Source of the DNA: Lactiplantibacillus songbeiensis
GTDB lineage: Bacteria > Bacillota > Bacilli > Lactobacillales > Lactobacillaceae
NCBI RefSeq assembly: GCF_005405125.1
Contig: NZ_BJDL01000023.1
Coordinates: 1 to 64,000, forward strand
Length of the DNA: 64,000 bases
Reading direction: 5' to 3'
The notes under the pieces were generated by a model, which was given only the letters and a program-made list of their open reading frames with translations, was not told the origin of the DNA and did not search any database. A program made the position numbers and the translations under genes. Shown here piece by piece: positions 42,524 to 52,217 of the stretch. Positions within the stretch are counted from its first letter, which is position 1, and the number at the start of each line of letters is the position of its first letter.

Positions 42524-43972
42524 TTATTGATCTAAATGATGTTTGCTTAAATCAACTTTATCTAACGGAATCAGCTTTGTATGATACCGAATCTTGTAAT
42601 AGAAGAACAGGATAATAAACAACGGGATACTCATGTAAGTGACCCCGATGGCTTGCCAATCCCAAGTCGCAAAGGAATGCAAGTCTTGGCCGATGATAAC
42701 GACCATACATAAGAAGAACGCGAACAATGGGCCAAATGGGAATAATTTGGCATGATACCGCAATTCACTCACATGGTGGCCTTGCTTAATAAACGCTTGG
42801 CGGAATCGCAGATGTGAGATGGCAATCCCTAACCAAGCAATAAACCCGGTTAACCCACTCGCTGAAACTAAGAACAAGTAGATGCGATCACCGAACAAGC
42901 TTGAAAGGAAAGTTAACAAGCCAATGACCGTCGTCCCGAATAACGCCATAATTGGGATTCCACGGCGGTTGACGCGCCCAAAGGCTTTCGGAGCATACCC
43001 TTGTAAGGATAAGGAATATAACATCCGGGTTGAGGCGTACATCCCCGAGTTAGCGGCTGACAAGACGGATGTCAAGATAACGGCATTCATCACACTCGCC
43101 GCGGCGGCTAGCCCAGCCCGCTTGAAGACTAACGTAAAGGGACTGATGGCGATATCCGATGCTGAAGATCCCAATAGGTCTTTAGACGTATACGGAATAA
43201 TCGCCGCAATGACGAAAATCGCTAAAATATAAAATAGTAAGATCCGCCAGAAGACTTGTTTGATGGCTGCTGGAATACTCTTTTCCGGCGTCGCTGATTC
43301 TCCAGCGGTAATCCCTATCAATTCGGTCCCTTGAAATGAGAACCCCGCCACAACGAAGACGCTTAAGATTGTAGGAATGCCACCGACAAACGGCGCCTTT
43401 TTCATTGTAAAGTTACTTAAGCCAGTCGCATGACCGCCCATAATCCCGAAGATGGTCAGTACCCCAACGACTAAGAAAATTAACACGGTCACCACTTTAA
43501 TCAAGGATAACCAATATTCGGTTTCACCAAATGACCGTACAGAAAGGGCATTGATTGTAAAGATCAAGACTAAGGCAATCAGACTAAAGACCCAGCCCGG
43601 AATTTCCGGCAGCCAGAATTGCATGACAATCGCGGCCGTACTAATATCGACCGCTAACGTAATCGCCCAATTAAACCAATAGTTCCAGCCCATCGCAAAG
43701 CCCAACGCCGGATCAACGAATTGGGTCGAATAGGTAGAAAATGAGCCTGAAACGGGCAAGTAGGTCGCCATTTCACCTAAACTGGTCATCAAGAAATAAA
43801 CCATGATTCCAATCCCAACATATGCTAACAAAGCCCCACCTGGACCAGCCGTTGAAATTGCGGAACCGGATGCCACAAACAAGCCGGTTCCAATACTACC
43901 ACCTAAAGCAATCATGGAGAGATGGCGCGTCTGTAACGAGCGCTTCACTTCATGCTGTTGTTCTTCTGCCAA
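42524..43972 (-). CDS. lysP: Lysine-specific permease (APC family)
   Basis: A 482-residue, 12-segment amino acid/proton symporter. The N-terminus has KRSLQTRHLSMIALGGSIGTGLFVASG, the signature of the LysP/AAT group, and GFSFQGTELIGITAGE in the middle. Substrate is inferred from the lysine riboswitch upstream, which is stronger evidence than protein similarity alone. The TTG at 43972 has GGAGG seven bases before it; the longer frame would begin inside the site. Single-gene unit. Confidence 0.92.
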   Translation of the reverse strand: MAEEQQHEVKRSLQTRHLSMIALGGSIGTGLFVASGSAISTAGPGGALLAYVGIGIMVYFLMTSLGEMATYLPVSGSFSTYSTQFVDPALGFAMGWNYWFNWAITLAVDISTAAIVMQFWLPEIPGWVFSLIALVLIFTINALSVRSFGETEYWLSLIKVVTVLIFLVVGVLTIFGIMGGHATGLSNFTMKKAPFVGGIPTILSVFVVAGFSFQGTELIGITAGESATPEKSIPAAIKQVFWRILLFYILAIFVIAAIIPYTSKDLLGSSASDIAISPFTLVFKRAGLAAAASVMNAVILTSVLSAANSGMYASTRMLYSLSLQGYAPKAFGRVNRRGIPIMALFGTTVIGLLTFLSSLFGDRIYLFLVSASGLTGFIAWLGIAISHLRFRQAFIKQGHHVSELRYHAKLFPFGPLFAFFLCMVVIIGQDLHSFATWDWQAIGVTYMSIPLFIILFFYYKIRYHTKLIPLDKVDLSKHHLDQ

Positions 43973-44043
43973 AGCAGCTACCTCCAAAAAATTTTGATTT
44001 ATATCTAAAAGTGTTCACACCGATTCAGTGACCAGTGACCAAA

Positions 44044-44079
44044 ATAAAAAGTCCCTTTGCAAACTGCGCAAAAAGACTT
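44044..44079 (-). terminator. Riboswitch-controlled terminator before lysP
   Basis: On the minus strand AAGTC-TTTTTGC and GCAAAGG-GACTT pair and are followed by TTTATTTT. It is the expression platform of the lysine riboswitch. Confidence 0.85.
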
Positions 44080-44099
44080 AATCAGATGGTTACCTAATG

Positions 44100-44292
44100 C
44101 TGATTTCATCGTCGATAGCGCCCCGCAGCGAAACTCCCGCTGCGACAGTCCTTGATTTATTCAACCAAGGCCCAACCTTAACTCGGGTGACCCGGGTTAA
44201 GATTTCGGCGATTGCCCCGTTCATTCAAGTTCATCGCTGGTCACTCCAGCTCCCTTGAATTACTATTGTTAATCGCGTCCTCTTCTTTCGAT
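44100..44292 (-). promoter_or_regulatory. Lysine riboswitch (L box)
   Basis: The five-helix aptamer is recognisable in order: AGAGGACGCG, AGTAATTCAAGGGAGC, GGGGCAATCGCCGAAAT, GGGCCTTGGTTGAATAAATC and AAGGACTGTC, then GGCGCTATCGACG. These match the B. subtilis lysC leader elements (for example GGGGAGCGTCGCCGAA and GAATAAATGTAAGGCTGTC). High lysine would favour the terminator at 44044-44079 and shut off the permease gene. Confidence 0.95.
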
Positions 44293-44332
44293 ATACTCAA
44301 CCATTATACAAAACCAACTGTGGTTTGACAAC

Positions 44333-44980
44333 CTATTGTCGACGATTTAAAAACTGTTGATCGTGAGTCGGCGTCACGATTTGCAAGGCATTTAAGGCTT
44401 GCAACTGAACAACCCCAGTATCAATCCGATAACCACTGACATGACCGCCAAAACGGTGATCTTCATTTAGAAAATGTAAATGAAAGCCGGTTTGGGTCAC
44501 GCCATGATAAAAGCTCGGTACATAATATCCGACCAAGGTCCCGGTAACGTTATGCGCCTCGAACTGGCGTTGGGCCGTTTGATCGGTCACCGCTGCGGAA
44601 CGATTGACCGCCAACTGCATGGTTGCAAACGTCCCAGTCACTCGTAGCGCGACTAACACATTCTGATACGGATACAGCGAAAGTAGTTGCTGTTCAAAAA
44701 CATGTTGATCAACATTTTCAAAAGTTTGCTCAATCGTTGGCTGGTTAGCATGTACCATCGCAAATGGGACTTTGACCGTGCCAGCTAAGGCTTGGGTCTT
44801 CCCGTTAGCTTGCGATTGATACGCTTGCCCATCTAAGATCGTCACATCGCCTGCTAACTGATCAGCGGCGCCAATCCCAGTATCACCGTGTGTTAATAAC
44901 TGTGCTAACGTCTGATTACCCGCCACTACGCCTGCTTTTAGCGCAGCAACGGTACTATGTTGATATAATGTTGTTGCCAT
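44333..44980 (-). CDS. alsD: Alpha-acetolactate decarboxylase
   Basis: Turns acetolactate to acetoin, which consumes pyruvate and protons. The 215-residue protein has HGDTGIGAADQLAGDVTILDG and the zinc site GFHLHFLNEDHRFGGHVSGY with its three histidines. It is slightly shorter than the usual ~235-240. It follows alsS by 21 bp, so the two make one pathway unit. Confidence 0.95.
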   Translation of the reverse strand: MATTLYQHSTVAALKAGVVAGNQTLAQLLTHGDTGIGAADQLAGDVTILDGQAYQSQANGKTQALAGTVKVPFAMVHANQPTIEQTFENVDQHVFEQQLLSLYPYQNVLVALRVTGTFATMQLAVNRSAAVTDQTAQRQFEAHNVTGTLVGYYVPSFYHGVTQTGFHLHFLNEDHRFGGHVSGYRIDTGVVQLQALNALQIVTPTHDQQFLNRRQ

Positions 44981-45001
44981 AAATTAGCCTTCTTTTCAAT
45001 T

Positions 45002-46684
45002 TTAATAAAATTGATCAGGTAGCATCGTTTGGCCGAGTGCCTGATTATCGGAATAATCAATCGGAATATCGACAATGACTGGCCCATCCGTTGCAAATGC
45101 TTGATCCATCACTTTTTCCAAATCTTGTGGTTGATCGACACGTAAACCAGTCGCGCCAAAACTCTCCGCATACTTCACGAAGTCAACCGGGCCAAAGCTG
45201 ACCGCAGCGTCTTGACCATACTTCATCTCTTCTTGGAACTTAACCATATCATAGTTACCATCATTCCAAATCAATTGAACGATGTTTAAATTCAAGCGTA
45301 CTGCCGTTTCTAGTTCTTGCCCAGAAAAGAGGAAGCCACCATCGCCTGCAACTGAAACGATTTGCGTATTTGGGCGCACTAACGCTGCCGCAATCGCCCA
45401 AGGTAACGCCACGCCTAAAGTCTGCATCCCGTTACTGAACAACAAGTGCCGAGGTTCATAACTCCGGAAATGCCGGGCCATCCAGATGTAGAAGCTCCCA
45501 ACATCCACGGTCACCGTCATCTCGTCAGTCACCCGCTTTTGCAAAGCTGAAATCACGGATAATGGATGGTTTAAGCCAGACTTTTCATCAATATTTGGCA
45601 CGAAATCACGCGTTTGCAACCGTTCTTGCAAGTCACCCAAATAAGTCTTCGCGTCATCACTAATATCATACCCTTGCATATAGGGTAACAAAAAGTCGAG
45701 GGTTTGGGCAATATCCCCAACTAATTCAGTCTCTGGTTGGAAGTTATGGTCCAGTTCAGCCCGCATGGCATCGATAACCACGATCCGGGCTTTGCCTTCC
45801 GCATTCCAGTTCCGTGGTTCATATTCGATTGGATCATAACCAATCGCAATCACTAAGTCAGACTTCTTTAAGAGCATATCCCCTGGTTGGTTCCGGAATA
45901 AGCCGACGCGGCCAAAGAAATGTTGAGCTTCTAGGTCACGTGAAATAACCCCGGCTGCTTGGAACGTTTCAACAACTGGCAAGTTCGCTGCTGTCACTAA
46001 ATTCCGAATGGCTTTGGTTACTTCTGGTGAAGAAGCCCGCATCCCTACTAATAAGACGGGTAACTTAGCAGCTTTGATCTTTTGTGCCAATAACGTGGCT
46101 TCGACTGGACTAGCTGGGCCAAGCTTCGGCGCTTGCATCGGTTGAATCACCGAACTGCGTACTAATGAGTCCGTCACATCTTGAGGGATGCTGACAAAGC
46201 TGGCCCCTTGTTTAGCAGCTACGGCTTCTTGATACGCATTCGCTAAGACTTCTGACACATTTTCTGGTTCTTGAACTTCAGCGCTATACTTCGTAATCGG
46301 TTCGAACAACGCCGCGTTATCCATACTTTGATGGGTCAAACGTAATAGATCGGCCCGTTGAACTTGTCCAGAAATGGCCAAGACCGGGTCACCTTCAGCT
46401 GTCGCCGTAACTAAACCCGTAGCTAAATTACTAGCCCCAGGACCAGAAGTTGTCATCACAACCCCTGGCTTCCCAGTAATCCGGCCAATACCGGCCGCAA
46501 TAAAGGCCGCGTTTTGTTCGTGACGCGTCACGATCAACTTGGGGGCTTTCGGATTCACTGGATGTTCCAGCCGTTCAAAGACCCGATCAATCTTGGCGCC
46601 GGGAATCCCGAACACATACTTAACGTTGTGGTTAACTAAACTGTCGACGATCGCGTCGGCACCATAATACTTTTTATCTGCCAT
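45002..46684 (-). CDS. alsS: Catabolic acetolactate synthase
   Basis: Condenses two pyruvates to acetolactate with ThDP. The 560-residue protein has the glutamate-containing [12 protein letters not shown], the ThDP/Mg motif [18 protein letters not shown]...WNDG, and the catabolic-type start [27 protein letters not shown]. No regulatory ACT subunit gene is nearby, in line with the FAD-independent form. CAGGAGCG precedes the ATG. Confidence 0.97.
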   Translation of the reverse strand: MADKKYYGADAIVDSLVNHNVKYVFGIPGAKIDRVFERLEHPVNPKAPKLIVTRHEQNAAFIAAGIGRITGKPGVVMTTSGPGASNLATGLVTATAEGDPVLAISGQVQRADLLRLTHQSMDNAALFEPITKYSAEVQEPENVSEVLANAYQEAVAAKQGASFVSIPQDVTDSLVRSSVIQPMQAPKLGPASPVEATLLAQKIKAAKLPVLLVGMRASSPEVTKAIRNLVTAANLPVVETFQAAGVISRDLEAQHFFGRVGLFRNQPGDMLLKKSDLVIAIGYDPIEYEPRNWNAEGKARIVVIDAMRAELDHNFQPETELVGDIAQTLDFLLPYMQGYDISDDAKTYLGDLQERLQTRDFVPNIDEKSGLNHPLSVISALQKRVTDEMTVTVDVGSFYIWMARHFRSYEPRHLLFSNGMQTLGVALPWAIAAALVRPNTQIVSVAGDGGFLFSGQELETAVRLNLNIVQLIWNDGNYDMVKFQEEMKYGQDAAVSFGPVDFVKYAESFGATGLRVDQPQDLEKVMDQAFATDGPVIVDIPIDYSDNQALGQTMLPDQFY

Positions 46685-46872
46685 TTTTTTGTTCGCTCCT
46701 GTTTGTGAAAATTATTGTTAGAATACCATAGATAGACGTGTAATAACAGCGTTTCCGTTCTTGTGAAAAAGGTTATCTGCTTGGGCTAAACCACTAAAAC
46801 GTGTTCCCCCTTGCTTTTGCCGTGACAGGTTGCCGTAACCGCATACAATTTCAGCTAACTTTGTAGTGTCAC

Positions 46873-47397
46873 TCACTTATTCCCCCGCATGTGGGCTAAT
46901 AAGTCATTCAACAACCCCATTTTATCGGCCGTTTGATCATTCCAATCTAAGACTGGAATCTGTGGCACCACTAGTAACTCCTTAATTAAGGTGGCTATTT
47001 TTTGTTGACTCAAAAAATCCAGCCACCGTTGATCGGCTTGTGAAAAAATCGCATTGACGACTTTCGTCCCTTCATCGGCCACTGGTTCCACATCTTTAAA
47101 GACTTGATCAAAGTAGCCGTGATCTGGAAAGGTATGCAACGGTCCTTCAATCGCCAAGACCACGTCTTTAATGGTGATTTTTTCAGGTGAACGCGATAGG
47201 CGGACCCCGCCATTGTTGCCACTCGTTGAGGCCACCAATTCAGCCACGACCAACTTACGAATAATCTTGCGTAAATAAGTGGCTGAACCACCAATACGGT
47301 CATGGATGGCCGCTGACGTCAATGGAATATCGGGGCGTTGCGTCGCCAACAACACGAGAATACAAGCGGCCTGTTCAAAAGATTTAGCCAGCTGCAT
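46873..47397 (-). CDS. Rrf2 family transcriptional regulator
   Basis: A 174-residue protein with a winged helix: QLAKSFEQAACILVLLATQ, then AIHDRIGGSATYLRKIIRKLVVAELVASTSGNNGGVRLSRSPEKITIKDVVLAIEG, the Rrf2 core. No cysteine cluster, so no Fe-S sensing is expected. The ATG at 47397 has GGGAGGCG before it and overlaps the end of the acetyltransferase gene by 14 bp (coupled). Target unknown; the nearest genes downstream are alsS and alsD. Confidence 0.9.
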   Translation of the reverse strand: MQLAKSFEQAACILVLLATQRPDIPLTSAAIHDRIGGSATYLRKIIRKLVVAELVASTSGNNGGVRLSRSPEKITIKDVVLAIEGPLHTFPDHGYFDQVFKDVEPVADEGTKVVNAIFSQADQRWLDFLSQQKIATLIKELLVVPQIPVLDWNDQTADKMGLLNDLLAHMRGNK

Positions 47398-47959
47398 GGT
47401 CGTCGCCTCCCACTGTGGCTTGTGGTGCCAACTGTTCAAAGAAGAGTTCCGTTTGACCAGCCCCAAATTGCGCATAGCTTGGATGTGTGACTTGATCGTA
47501 CTGCTCAAAACCGGCATGCTCTAAAATATGCCGTGAAGCAACATTGGATGCTAAACAACTGGCCGTGATACGCGCCAACTGTAAATCTTGAAATCCATAA
47601 CGTCGCAATAAATGCACCGCCGCTGTCATATAGCCTTGATGCCAGTAGTTGGCATTTAACATATACCCCATATCCATTTGGCGTGGTGCCGGTTCGCCTT
47701 GATTATTCATCCGCTCATACAACCCAACACTGCCGATAACTTTATCAGTTGCCACCAAAACCATCGCAAAAACTTGCGGTTGCTGTAACTGCCGCCCTAA
47801 TAAATACTGTGCTTCCATCATATCATTGACCGGTGTAAAACCAGCATTGACCGCAATATCGCGATTTTGCACCATTTCAAAATAGTCGGCCACGTCGGTC
47901 ACTTGAAATGGGCGGAGTCGGATTTGTTCATTATGTAAATTCGTGGTCACCATTAACAT
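47384..47959 (-). CDS. GNAT N-acetyltransferase (RimJ/RimL type)
   Basis: A 191-residue acetyltransferase: IRLRPFQVTDVADYFEMVQN start, IGSVGLYERMN strand, GYMLNANYWHQGYMTAAVHLLRRYGF acetyl-CoA pocket, and ASNVASRHILEHAGFEQ. Substrate unknown. First gene of a two-gene unit with the Rrf2 regulator. Confidence 0.9.
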   Translation of the reverse strand: MLMVTTNLHNEQIRLRPFQVTDVADYFEMVQNRDIAVNAGFTPVNDMMEAQYLLGRQLQQPQVFAMVLVATDKVIGSVGLYERMNNQGEPAPRQMDMGYMLNANYWHQGYMTAAVHLLRRYGFQDLQLARITASCLASNVASRHILEHAGFEQYDQVTHPSYAQFGAGQTELFFEQLAPQATVGGDDHAAG

Positions 47960-48022
47960 ATCGGTCCCACCTTTCTTACGTTATAATGATCCTGTATCAA
48001 CAATATCAATTGAGGTGATTGC

Positions 48023-48823
48023 ATGCAAGTGATTCAACAAAAATTAGCCGCACCGCATGTCGAACTGGTCGGCTTATTGCGTGATCCAGATCAAAATGCC
48101 CATTTAACCAAGCTCCCCGCGATCATTATCGTTCCCGGTGGCTCGTATACCCATATTCCGCGTGAACAGGCTGAAAGTTTGGCCCTAGCTTTTGCTGGGC
48201 ACGGCTATCAAGCCTTTTATTTACGGTATTCCTTTGTCAATGAGCATGTTCCGCTCGGCTTAAACCCGGTTTGGGACTTAGGACGGGCTATTCAACAACT
48301 CCATCAACATGCCGAGGCATGGCAACTAGACCCTGATCAAATTACAGCGGCCGGCTTTAGCGTTGGCGGTCATATCGTGGCCCTATACAACGACTACTGG
48401 CACGATCAAGTCGCTGAAAAACTGCAAGCGCCAGTAGCTGAGTTAACACTGGCTAATACGATTTTAAGCTATCCAGTCATTAGTCCATTGCTTGGCTTCC
48501 CTAAAGATGCGGCTACTCTAGCTAAATGGACGACTGAGCCGCAACAATTAGCGGCTGAACAACACGTTAATGCGAATAACCGGCCAACCTTTATTTGGGG
48601 CACCACCGATGATCCCATCGTTCCGGCCCAAAATGCCTTAGCTTATGCGACTGCCTTGGCTACCGCTAATATTACTTATGAACTACATCTTTTCCAACAT
48701 GGTCCCCATGGCTTAGCGTTGGCTAACTCACAGACCGCTTGGAAACCAGACGCCAAACAGCCCCACGCCGCGCATTGGTTGACCTTGGCCTTAGAATGGT
48801 TAACTGCTCAACGCGAGGGCTAG
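48023..48823 (+). CDS. Alpha/beta hydrolase (esterase, acetyl-xylan-esterase-like family)
   Basis: A 266-residue hydrolase: oxyanion segment VPGGSYTH, nucleophile elbow GFSVGGH (Ser), acid TTDDPIVP (Asp) and HGPHGL (His). Small-molecule ester is the likely substrate; no signal peptide. A TATAAT at 47982-47987 may belong to its promoter. Divergent from the acetyltransferase gene. Confidence 0.9.
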   Translation: MQVIQQKLAAPHVELVGLLRDPDQNAHLTKLPAIIIVPGGSYTHIPREQAESLALAFAGHGYQAFYLRYSFVNEHVPLGLNPVWDLGRAIQQLHQHAEAWQLDPDQITAAGFSVGGHIVALYNDYWHDQVAEKLQAPVAELTLANTILSYPVISPLLGFPKDAATLAKWTTEPQQLAAEQHVNANNRPTFIWGTTDDPIVPAQNALAYATALATANITYELHLFQHGPHGLALANSQTAWKPDAKQPHAAHWLTLALEWLTAQREG

Positions 48824-48838
48824 CAAGTGTCAACTACT

Positions 48839-49195
48839 ACGCTTGGTACTAGTTGAAATTGTCGCCTGCCGGTTGGTTCCTAAAACGCTGGAACGCCATG
48901 GGCCATTTTGAAGCCAAAGTTCGGTCTTCCAAACTGGCCTTGGCCTAAGTCCGAGCATTTTAGGAACCAACCTCTCGGCTAAATTTGTTGATTGAACATT
49001 TTATAAATATCGACTAACTAACGGCGGGCGGGCCAGAATTGGCTCAGTGGTGTCGTTTGACTTAGCCGGTGATTTTTCCGGGTTAGTCAAAGCCCGGCTT
49101 GTGAGACCGCTCTTCGGCTCACAAACGTGGCCACCACGTTCCAGCCGATTCTGGACCAACCAGAGTGGCAATTTAAACCAACTAGCACCAAGCGT
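48839..49195 (+). repeat. Structured intergenic repeat, copy F (357 bp, both arms)
   Basis: Left arm ACGCTTGGTACTAGTTG and right arm CCAACTAGCACCAAGCGT are inverted repeats. The left part also has a TTGGTTCCTAAAACG ... CATTTTAGGAACCAA-type hairpin in decayed form. The core has the first hairpin TTGACT/AGTCAA and the second TTGTGAG/CTCACAA. A 10-bp imperfect direct repeat flanks it: GTCAACTACT (48829-48838) and GTCATCTACT (49196-49205). Confidence 0.9.
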
Positions 49196-49248
49196 GTCAT
49201 CTACTATATAAGGTCACTTTCCAAATTTACTTGATCATCATAGGCACA

Positions 49249-49284
49249 AAAAAGGTCGTTACTGTCTTTTCAGCAACGACCTTT
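49249..49284 (-). terminator. Terminator of the PAP2 phosphatase gene
   Basis: On the minus strand AAAGGTCGTT and AACGACCTTT pair around a 13-14 nt loop, followed by a T-run. Confidence 0.9.
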
Positions 49285-49288
49285 TAAT

Positions 49289-49969
49289 TTATAAGTACGA
49301 CCGGTAAAACAGTCGCCATTTTAATAATTTCCGGGCATATAAAACGTATAGCCATTCCATCACTTCTAGCCAAACCCAGCCTAGTAACAGCGCCCCGACT
49401 GTATCAGTCGGATAATGGGCCTGCAAGTAGACCCGCGACAACATGACTAGAATCAGCCAAGCCACACTAGCTGCTTGCAACGCATCGGCCCAACGATAAC
49501 TAGGTAACTCCGGCACAACCAAAATAACCACTACGGAAACTAACATAAACGTTCCTAAAACGTGACCACTCGGATAACTATAGCCCGTATCTGACGCCAG
49601 ATGTCCTAATGGCCGGGCTCGTGCCACTAAATGCTTAAAAATAAACTCGAAGATATTCCCACCAGCAAGTAATGCCAGTGCCCAGAACGCTTGAATTTTA
49701 TATTTAAACCCATACAGCACAAAGGCCAATATGACCATCCACACGATATCGCGCCCTGGTGAAGCTAGCCACGAAATCACGGTGAACACGCCCGTAAAGA
49801 ACCCGTTTTGCCAGACTGTCACAATGGACGTTACCCCGGCATCAAGTAGATCAATGCCAACCGCACCATCACTAATAAAATAGCTCAGATAGGCAAATAG
49901 AATGACTGCAATGACAAATTTGACCGGCCGACTACGCGACTTATCGATCATCAAGACAAGAACCCCCAT
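49289..49969 (-). CDS. Membrane PAP2 family phosphatase
   Basis: Probably dephosphorylates a lipid phosphate such as undecaprenyl diphosphate. The 226-residue protein has about six membrane segments and the three phosphatase motifs: KHLVARARP, PSGH in YSYPSGHVLG, and SRVYLQAHYPTD. The exact start is open: the first ATG (49969) has no good site; the TTG or ATG at 49954/49951 has GGGGG upstream and would be 5-6 residues shorter. Confidence 0.9.
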   Translation of the reverse strand: MGVLVLMIDKSRSRPVKFVIAVILFAYLSYFISDGAVGIDLLDAGVTSIVTVWQNGFFTGVFTVISWLASPGRDIVWMVILAFVLYGFKYKIQAFWALALLAGGNIFEFIFKHLVARARPLGHLASDTGYSYPSGHVLGTFMLVSVVVILVVPELPSYRWADALQAASVAWLILVMLSRVYLQAHYPTDTVGALLLGWVWLEVMEWLYVLYARKLLKWRLFYRSYL

Positions 49970-50150
49970 TAATTTAGCAATTATGGAAATTATACCATAA
50001 CCCCCGCCGTCACCGTAGTATCGCCATCAATTTGTTAGTGAACATTAAAATATCTCAAAGATATCAAAAATTTATCGTTTATTAATATAAAAACAGTTAT
50101 TATTGGTTTGACCTTAGAAATTTTCGGTATTTTTTTCAAACTCAATTAAG

Positions 50151-50179
50151 TTTCAGATAATGGGGAAAAATGCTAAACT
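50151..50179 (+). promoter_or_regulatory. Candidate promoter of the LCP gene
   Basis: TTTCAG (50151-50156) and TAAACT (50174-50179) with 17 bp between. The -35 is weak. Confidence 0.4.
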
Positions 50180-50216
50180 ATGGGTAGTCTTTACATAACC
50201 AATGGAGGAAATGTTC

Positions 50217-51233
50217 ATGGAAGATATGCCAAGCAGATCACAGATGCATCAACAGGAAAGCCCAAACGGCGGCGGTCCCAAGAAGAAACATCCCGTTCGT
50301 AATATTATTTTAATTGTTATCGCCGTGTTAATCGTGGGGATTGGTGCCTTTGCAGCACGGACGTACTTTAACGCAAAAAACGCCGCTAAAATCGTCTATC
50401 AAAGCAGTGGCATTAAGAAGTCTCGGAATACCAGTGCCGTCTTAAACGGTAAGAAGCCGGTTTCCATCTTGTTACTCGGGACTGATACTGGGGCCCTCGG
50501 TCGAGATTATAAAGGCCGAACTGATACGATCATTGTGGCAACTATTAACCCGTCGACTAAAACGACCACGTTAATGAGCTTGCCACGAGATTCAGAAGTC
50601 GCAATCTCTGGTTTTGAACAAGATTTCCCAGCTAAATTAAACGCAGCCTATGCTTATGGGAGTGCCGGGACAACCATCAAGACGGTTCAAAAATGGTTGA
50701 ATGTGCCAATTGACTACTACGCTTTGATCAACATGGGTGGTATGAAGAAAGTTGTTGATGAAATCGGCGGCGTGGATATTTCGCCAATCCGGACCTTTAG
50801 CTATGAAGGTTATCATTTCGTCAAGGGCAACAAAGTGCATATGAACGGCGCCAAAGCCTTAGCCTACTCACGGATGCGTTATGACGATCCATTAGGTGAT
50901 TACGGTCGGCAACAACGGCAACGGCAATTGATTACTGCCATTATTAGTGAAAGTGCCAACGCCACTAACTTGATGAAGCAAGGATTCATGAAGTCCATTG
51001 CCAAACAAACGCGGACTGATTTAACTTTTGGTAACTTAACGAGCATTGTCACGAATTACCGAACTGCCACTAAGAACATCGTCTCTGACCATGCCCAAGG
51101 TAGCGGTAAGATGCTTGATGGCCAATCATTTGAAGTCGTCCCACAATCTGAAAAGCAACGGGTTACAAACGTCTTACGGAAGTCACTTGATCTAAAAGCA
51201 GCGACGACCGGTGAGAAATACGCTAACAAATAA
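50217..51233 (+). CDS. LytR-CpsA-Psr (LCP) family cell-wall ligase
   Basis: Likely attaches teichoic acid or polysaccharide to peptidoglycan outside the membrane. The 338-residue protein has a cytosolic basic N-terminus, one membrane anchor (about 27-47), and the LCP domain with LLLGTD, RTDTIIVATINPSTKTTTLMSLPRDSEV (Arg/Asp lipid-phosphate site) and AYSRMRYDDPLGDYGRQQRQRQL. The ATG at 50217 is chosen since GGAGG is 8 nt before it; the longer frame starts inside that site. Monocistronic. Confidence 0.94.
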   Translation: MEDMPSRSQMHQQESPNGGGPKKKHPVRNIILIVIAVLIVGIGAFAARTYFNAKNAAKIVYQSSGIKKSRNTSAVLNGKKPVSILLLGTDTGALGRDYKGRTDTIIVATINPSTKTTTLMSLPRDSEVAISGFEQDFPAKLNAAYAYGSAGTTIKTVQKWLNVPIDYYALINMGGMKKVVDEIGGVDISPIRTFSYEGYHFVKGNKVHMNGAKALAYSRMRYDDPLGDYGRQQRQRQLITAIISESANATNLMKQGFMKSIAKQTRTDLTFGNLTSIVTNYRTATKNIVSDHAQGSGKMLDGQSFEVVPQSEKQRVTNVLRKSLDLKAATTGEKYANK

Positions 51234-51253
51234 TCACTAAATAACGCCAAAGT

Positions 51254-51298
51254 AAAAGCATCGCGGACGAATAAAAGTCCCGATGCTTTTATTTTTTG
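51254..51298 (+). terminator. Terminator of the LCP gene
   Basis: AAAAGCATCG and CGATGCTTTT make a 10-bp stem extended inside by GGAC/GTCC, followed by TTTTTT. Confidence 0.9.
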
Positions 51299-51307
51299 CG
51301 TACTCAA

Positions 51308-51559
51308 TGTTTGGCGCTATTCAAAATTGCCGCCTGCCGGTTGGTTTGTGGTCGACAGTAGATCATCATTAATTATCGTTAACTAACGCCGGGCAGGCCA
51401 GAATTGGCTCAGTGGTGTCGTTTATCTTGGTCGGTGGTTTTCCGACTTAGATAAAGCCCGGCTTTCGAGACCACCCTTCGGCTCGAAAACATGGTCACCA
51501 CGTTCCAGCCGATTCTGGCCCAACCAGAGTGACAATTTAAGCCAATTAGCACCAAGTAT
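51308..51559 (+). repeat. Structured intergenic repeat, copy G
   Basis: Left arm ATGTTTGGCGCTATTC and right arm CCAATTAGCACCAAGTAT are decayed inverted repeats. The core (51391-51521) has a well-paired closing stem and both hairpins (TTTCGAG/CTCGAAA). The hairpin part of the left arm is deleted, so the copy is about 250 bp. Confidence 0.85.
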
Positions 51560-51562
51560 GGC

Positions 51563-52018
51563 TTATAACAATTTAAATCGTCGCCATTGTAACAAACAAA
51601 AGGCAATTAACCGGTTAAATAACTCCGCAACCAGAAAACCGACTGCAATCGCCCCAGTAATCGTCACGACTTGTAACGTAAAGCCGATTGCGGCTCGATA
51701 ATTACCCAATGCAAAGTTACGAACCATCTGATAGGCTTGGCTCCCCGGCACAAATGAGACCAGACTGGGAATATTAAAGATTATCGAGGGCATTTTCTTA
51801 TAATGTGCTGCTAAATTACTTAACACGCCAATCCCGACTGAACCAATAAAGCTACCTAAAACGACCCCACCATCAAATACTTGCACGATTAAGTAGGCAC
51901 CCCAGGTTAGCGTGCCAATCCAACCGGCAATATTGAGGGCACGCCGAGGGATATTAATAATTAGTCCAAAACCAAGGACGGCAATATAGGCTAATACGAG
52001 CTGACCGAACCAATTCAT
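51563..52018 (-). CDS. ThrE-type exporter, C-terminal half (YjjB-like, ThrE_2 domain)
   Basis: A 151-residue membrane protein with four or five hydrophobic segments and GSFIGSVGIGVLSNLAAHYKKMPSIIFNIPSLVSFVPGS, the ThrE_2 signature. It needs the N-terminal half at 53633-54379 to make a threonine/serine-exporter-like complex. The ATG at 52018 has AGGGGACG before it. The TnpB element separates it from its partner, so it may now lack the original promoter. Confidence 0.88.
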   Translation of the reverse strand: MNWFGQLVLAYIAVLGFGLIINIPRRALNIAGWIGTLTWGAYLIVQVFDGGVVLGSFIGSVGIGVLSNLAAHYKKMPSIIFNIPSLVSFVPGSQAYQMVRNFALGNYRAAIGFTLQVVTITGAIAVGFLVAELFNRLIAFCLLQWRRFKLL

Positions 52019-52079
52019 AGCGTCCCCTGCTATGCAAAACATGGAGAAATGTAGAAAAACATTACTGATTTCCACATTT

Positions 52080-52217
52080 GGAAAGGTTGCATATTTCCTT
52101 TCTTTTATTTTGCTTACTACCGTTATAACGTTGGTATTCCAGTATTTCTAGTTAGAAATACCACATTGACCAGCTATGATAGTTTAAGGGCTAAGCCAAC
52201 CCCTTCGTTTTTATTTT
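52080..52217 (-). ncRNA. Right end of the TnpB element, probable omega-RNA region
   Basis: Behind the tnpB stop the minus strand has an AAGGG...CCCTT hairpin (52186-52205) and a 9-bp perfect hairpin GTATTTCTA-AC-TAGAAATAC (52142-52161). In IS200/IS605-type elements this is where the guide RNA (omega-RNA) of TnpB ends and where its guide is taken from the flanking DNA. The exact end of the element is not determined. Confidence 0.5.

Noticed and set aside
46695-46770. TTGTGAAAA half-sites before alsS as possible Rex boxes
   Set aside because: Only half-sites are present; the full TTGTGAAA-N4-TTCACAA palindrome is absent, so redox control is not supported.
51308-51559. Target duplications at copies E and G
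   Set aside because: The flanks beside the inverted ends do not match over nine bases; the copies look old or trimmed.
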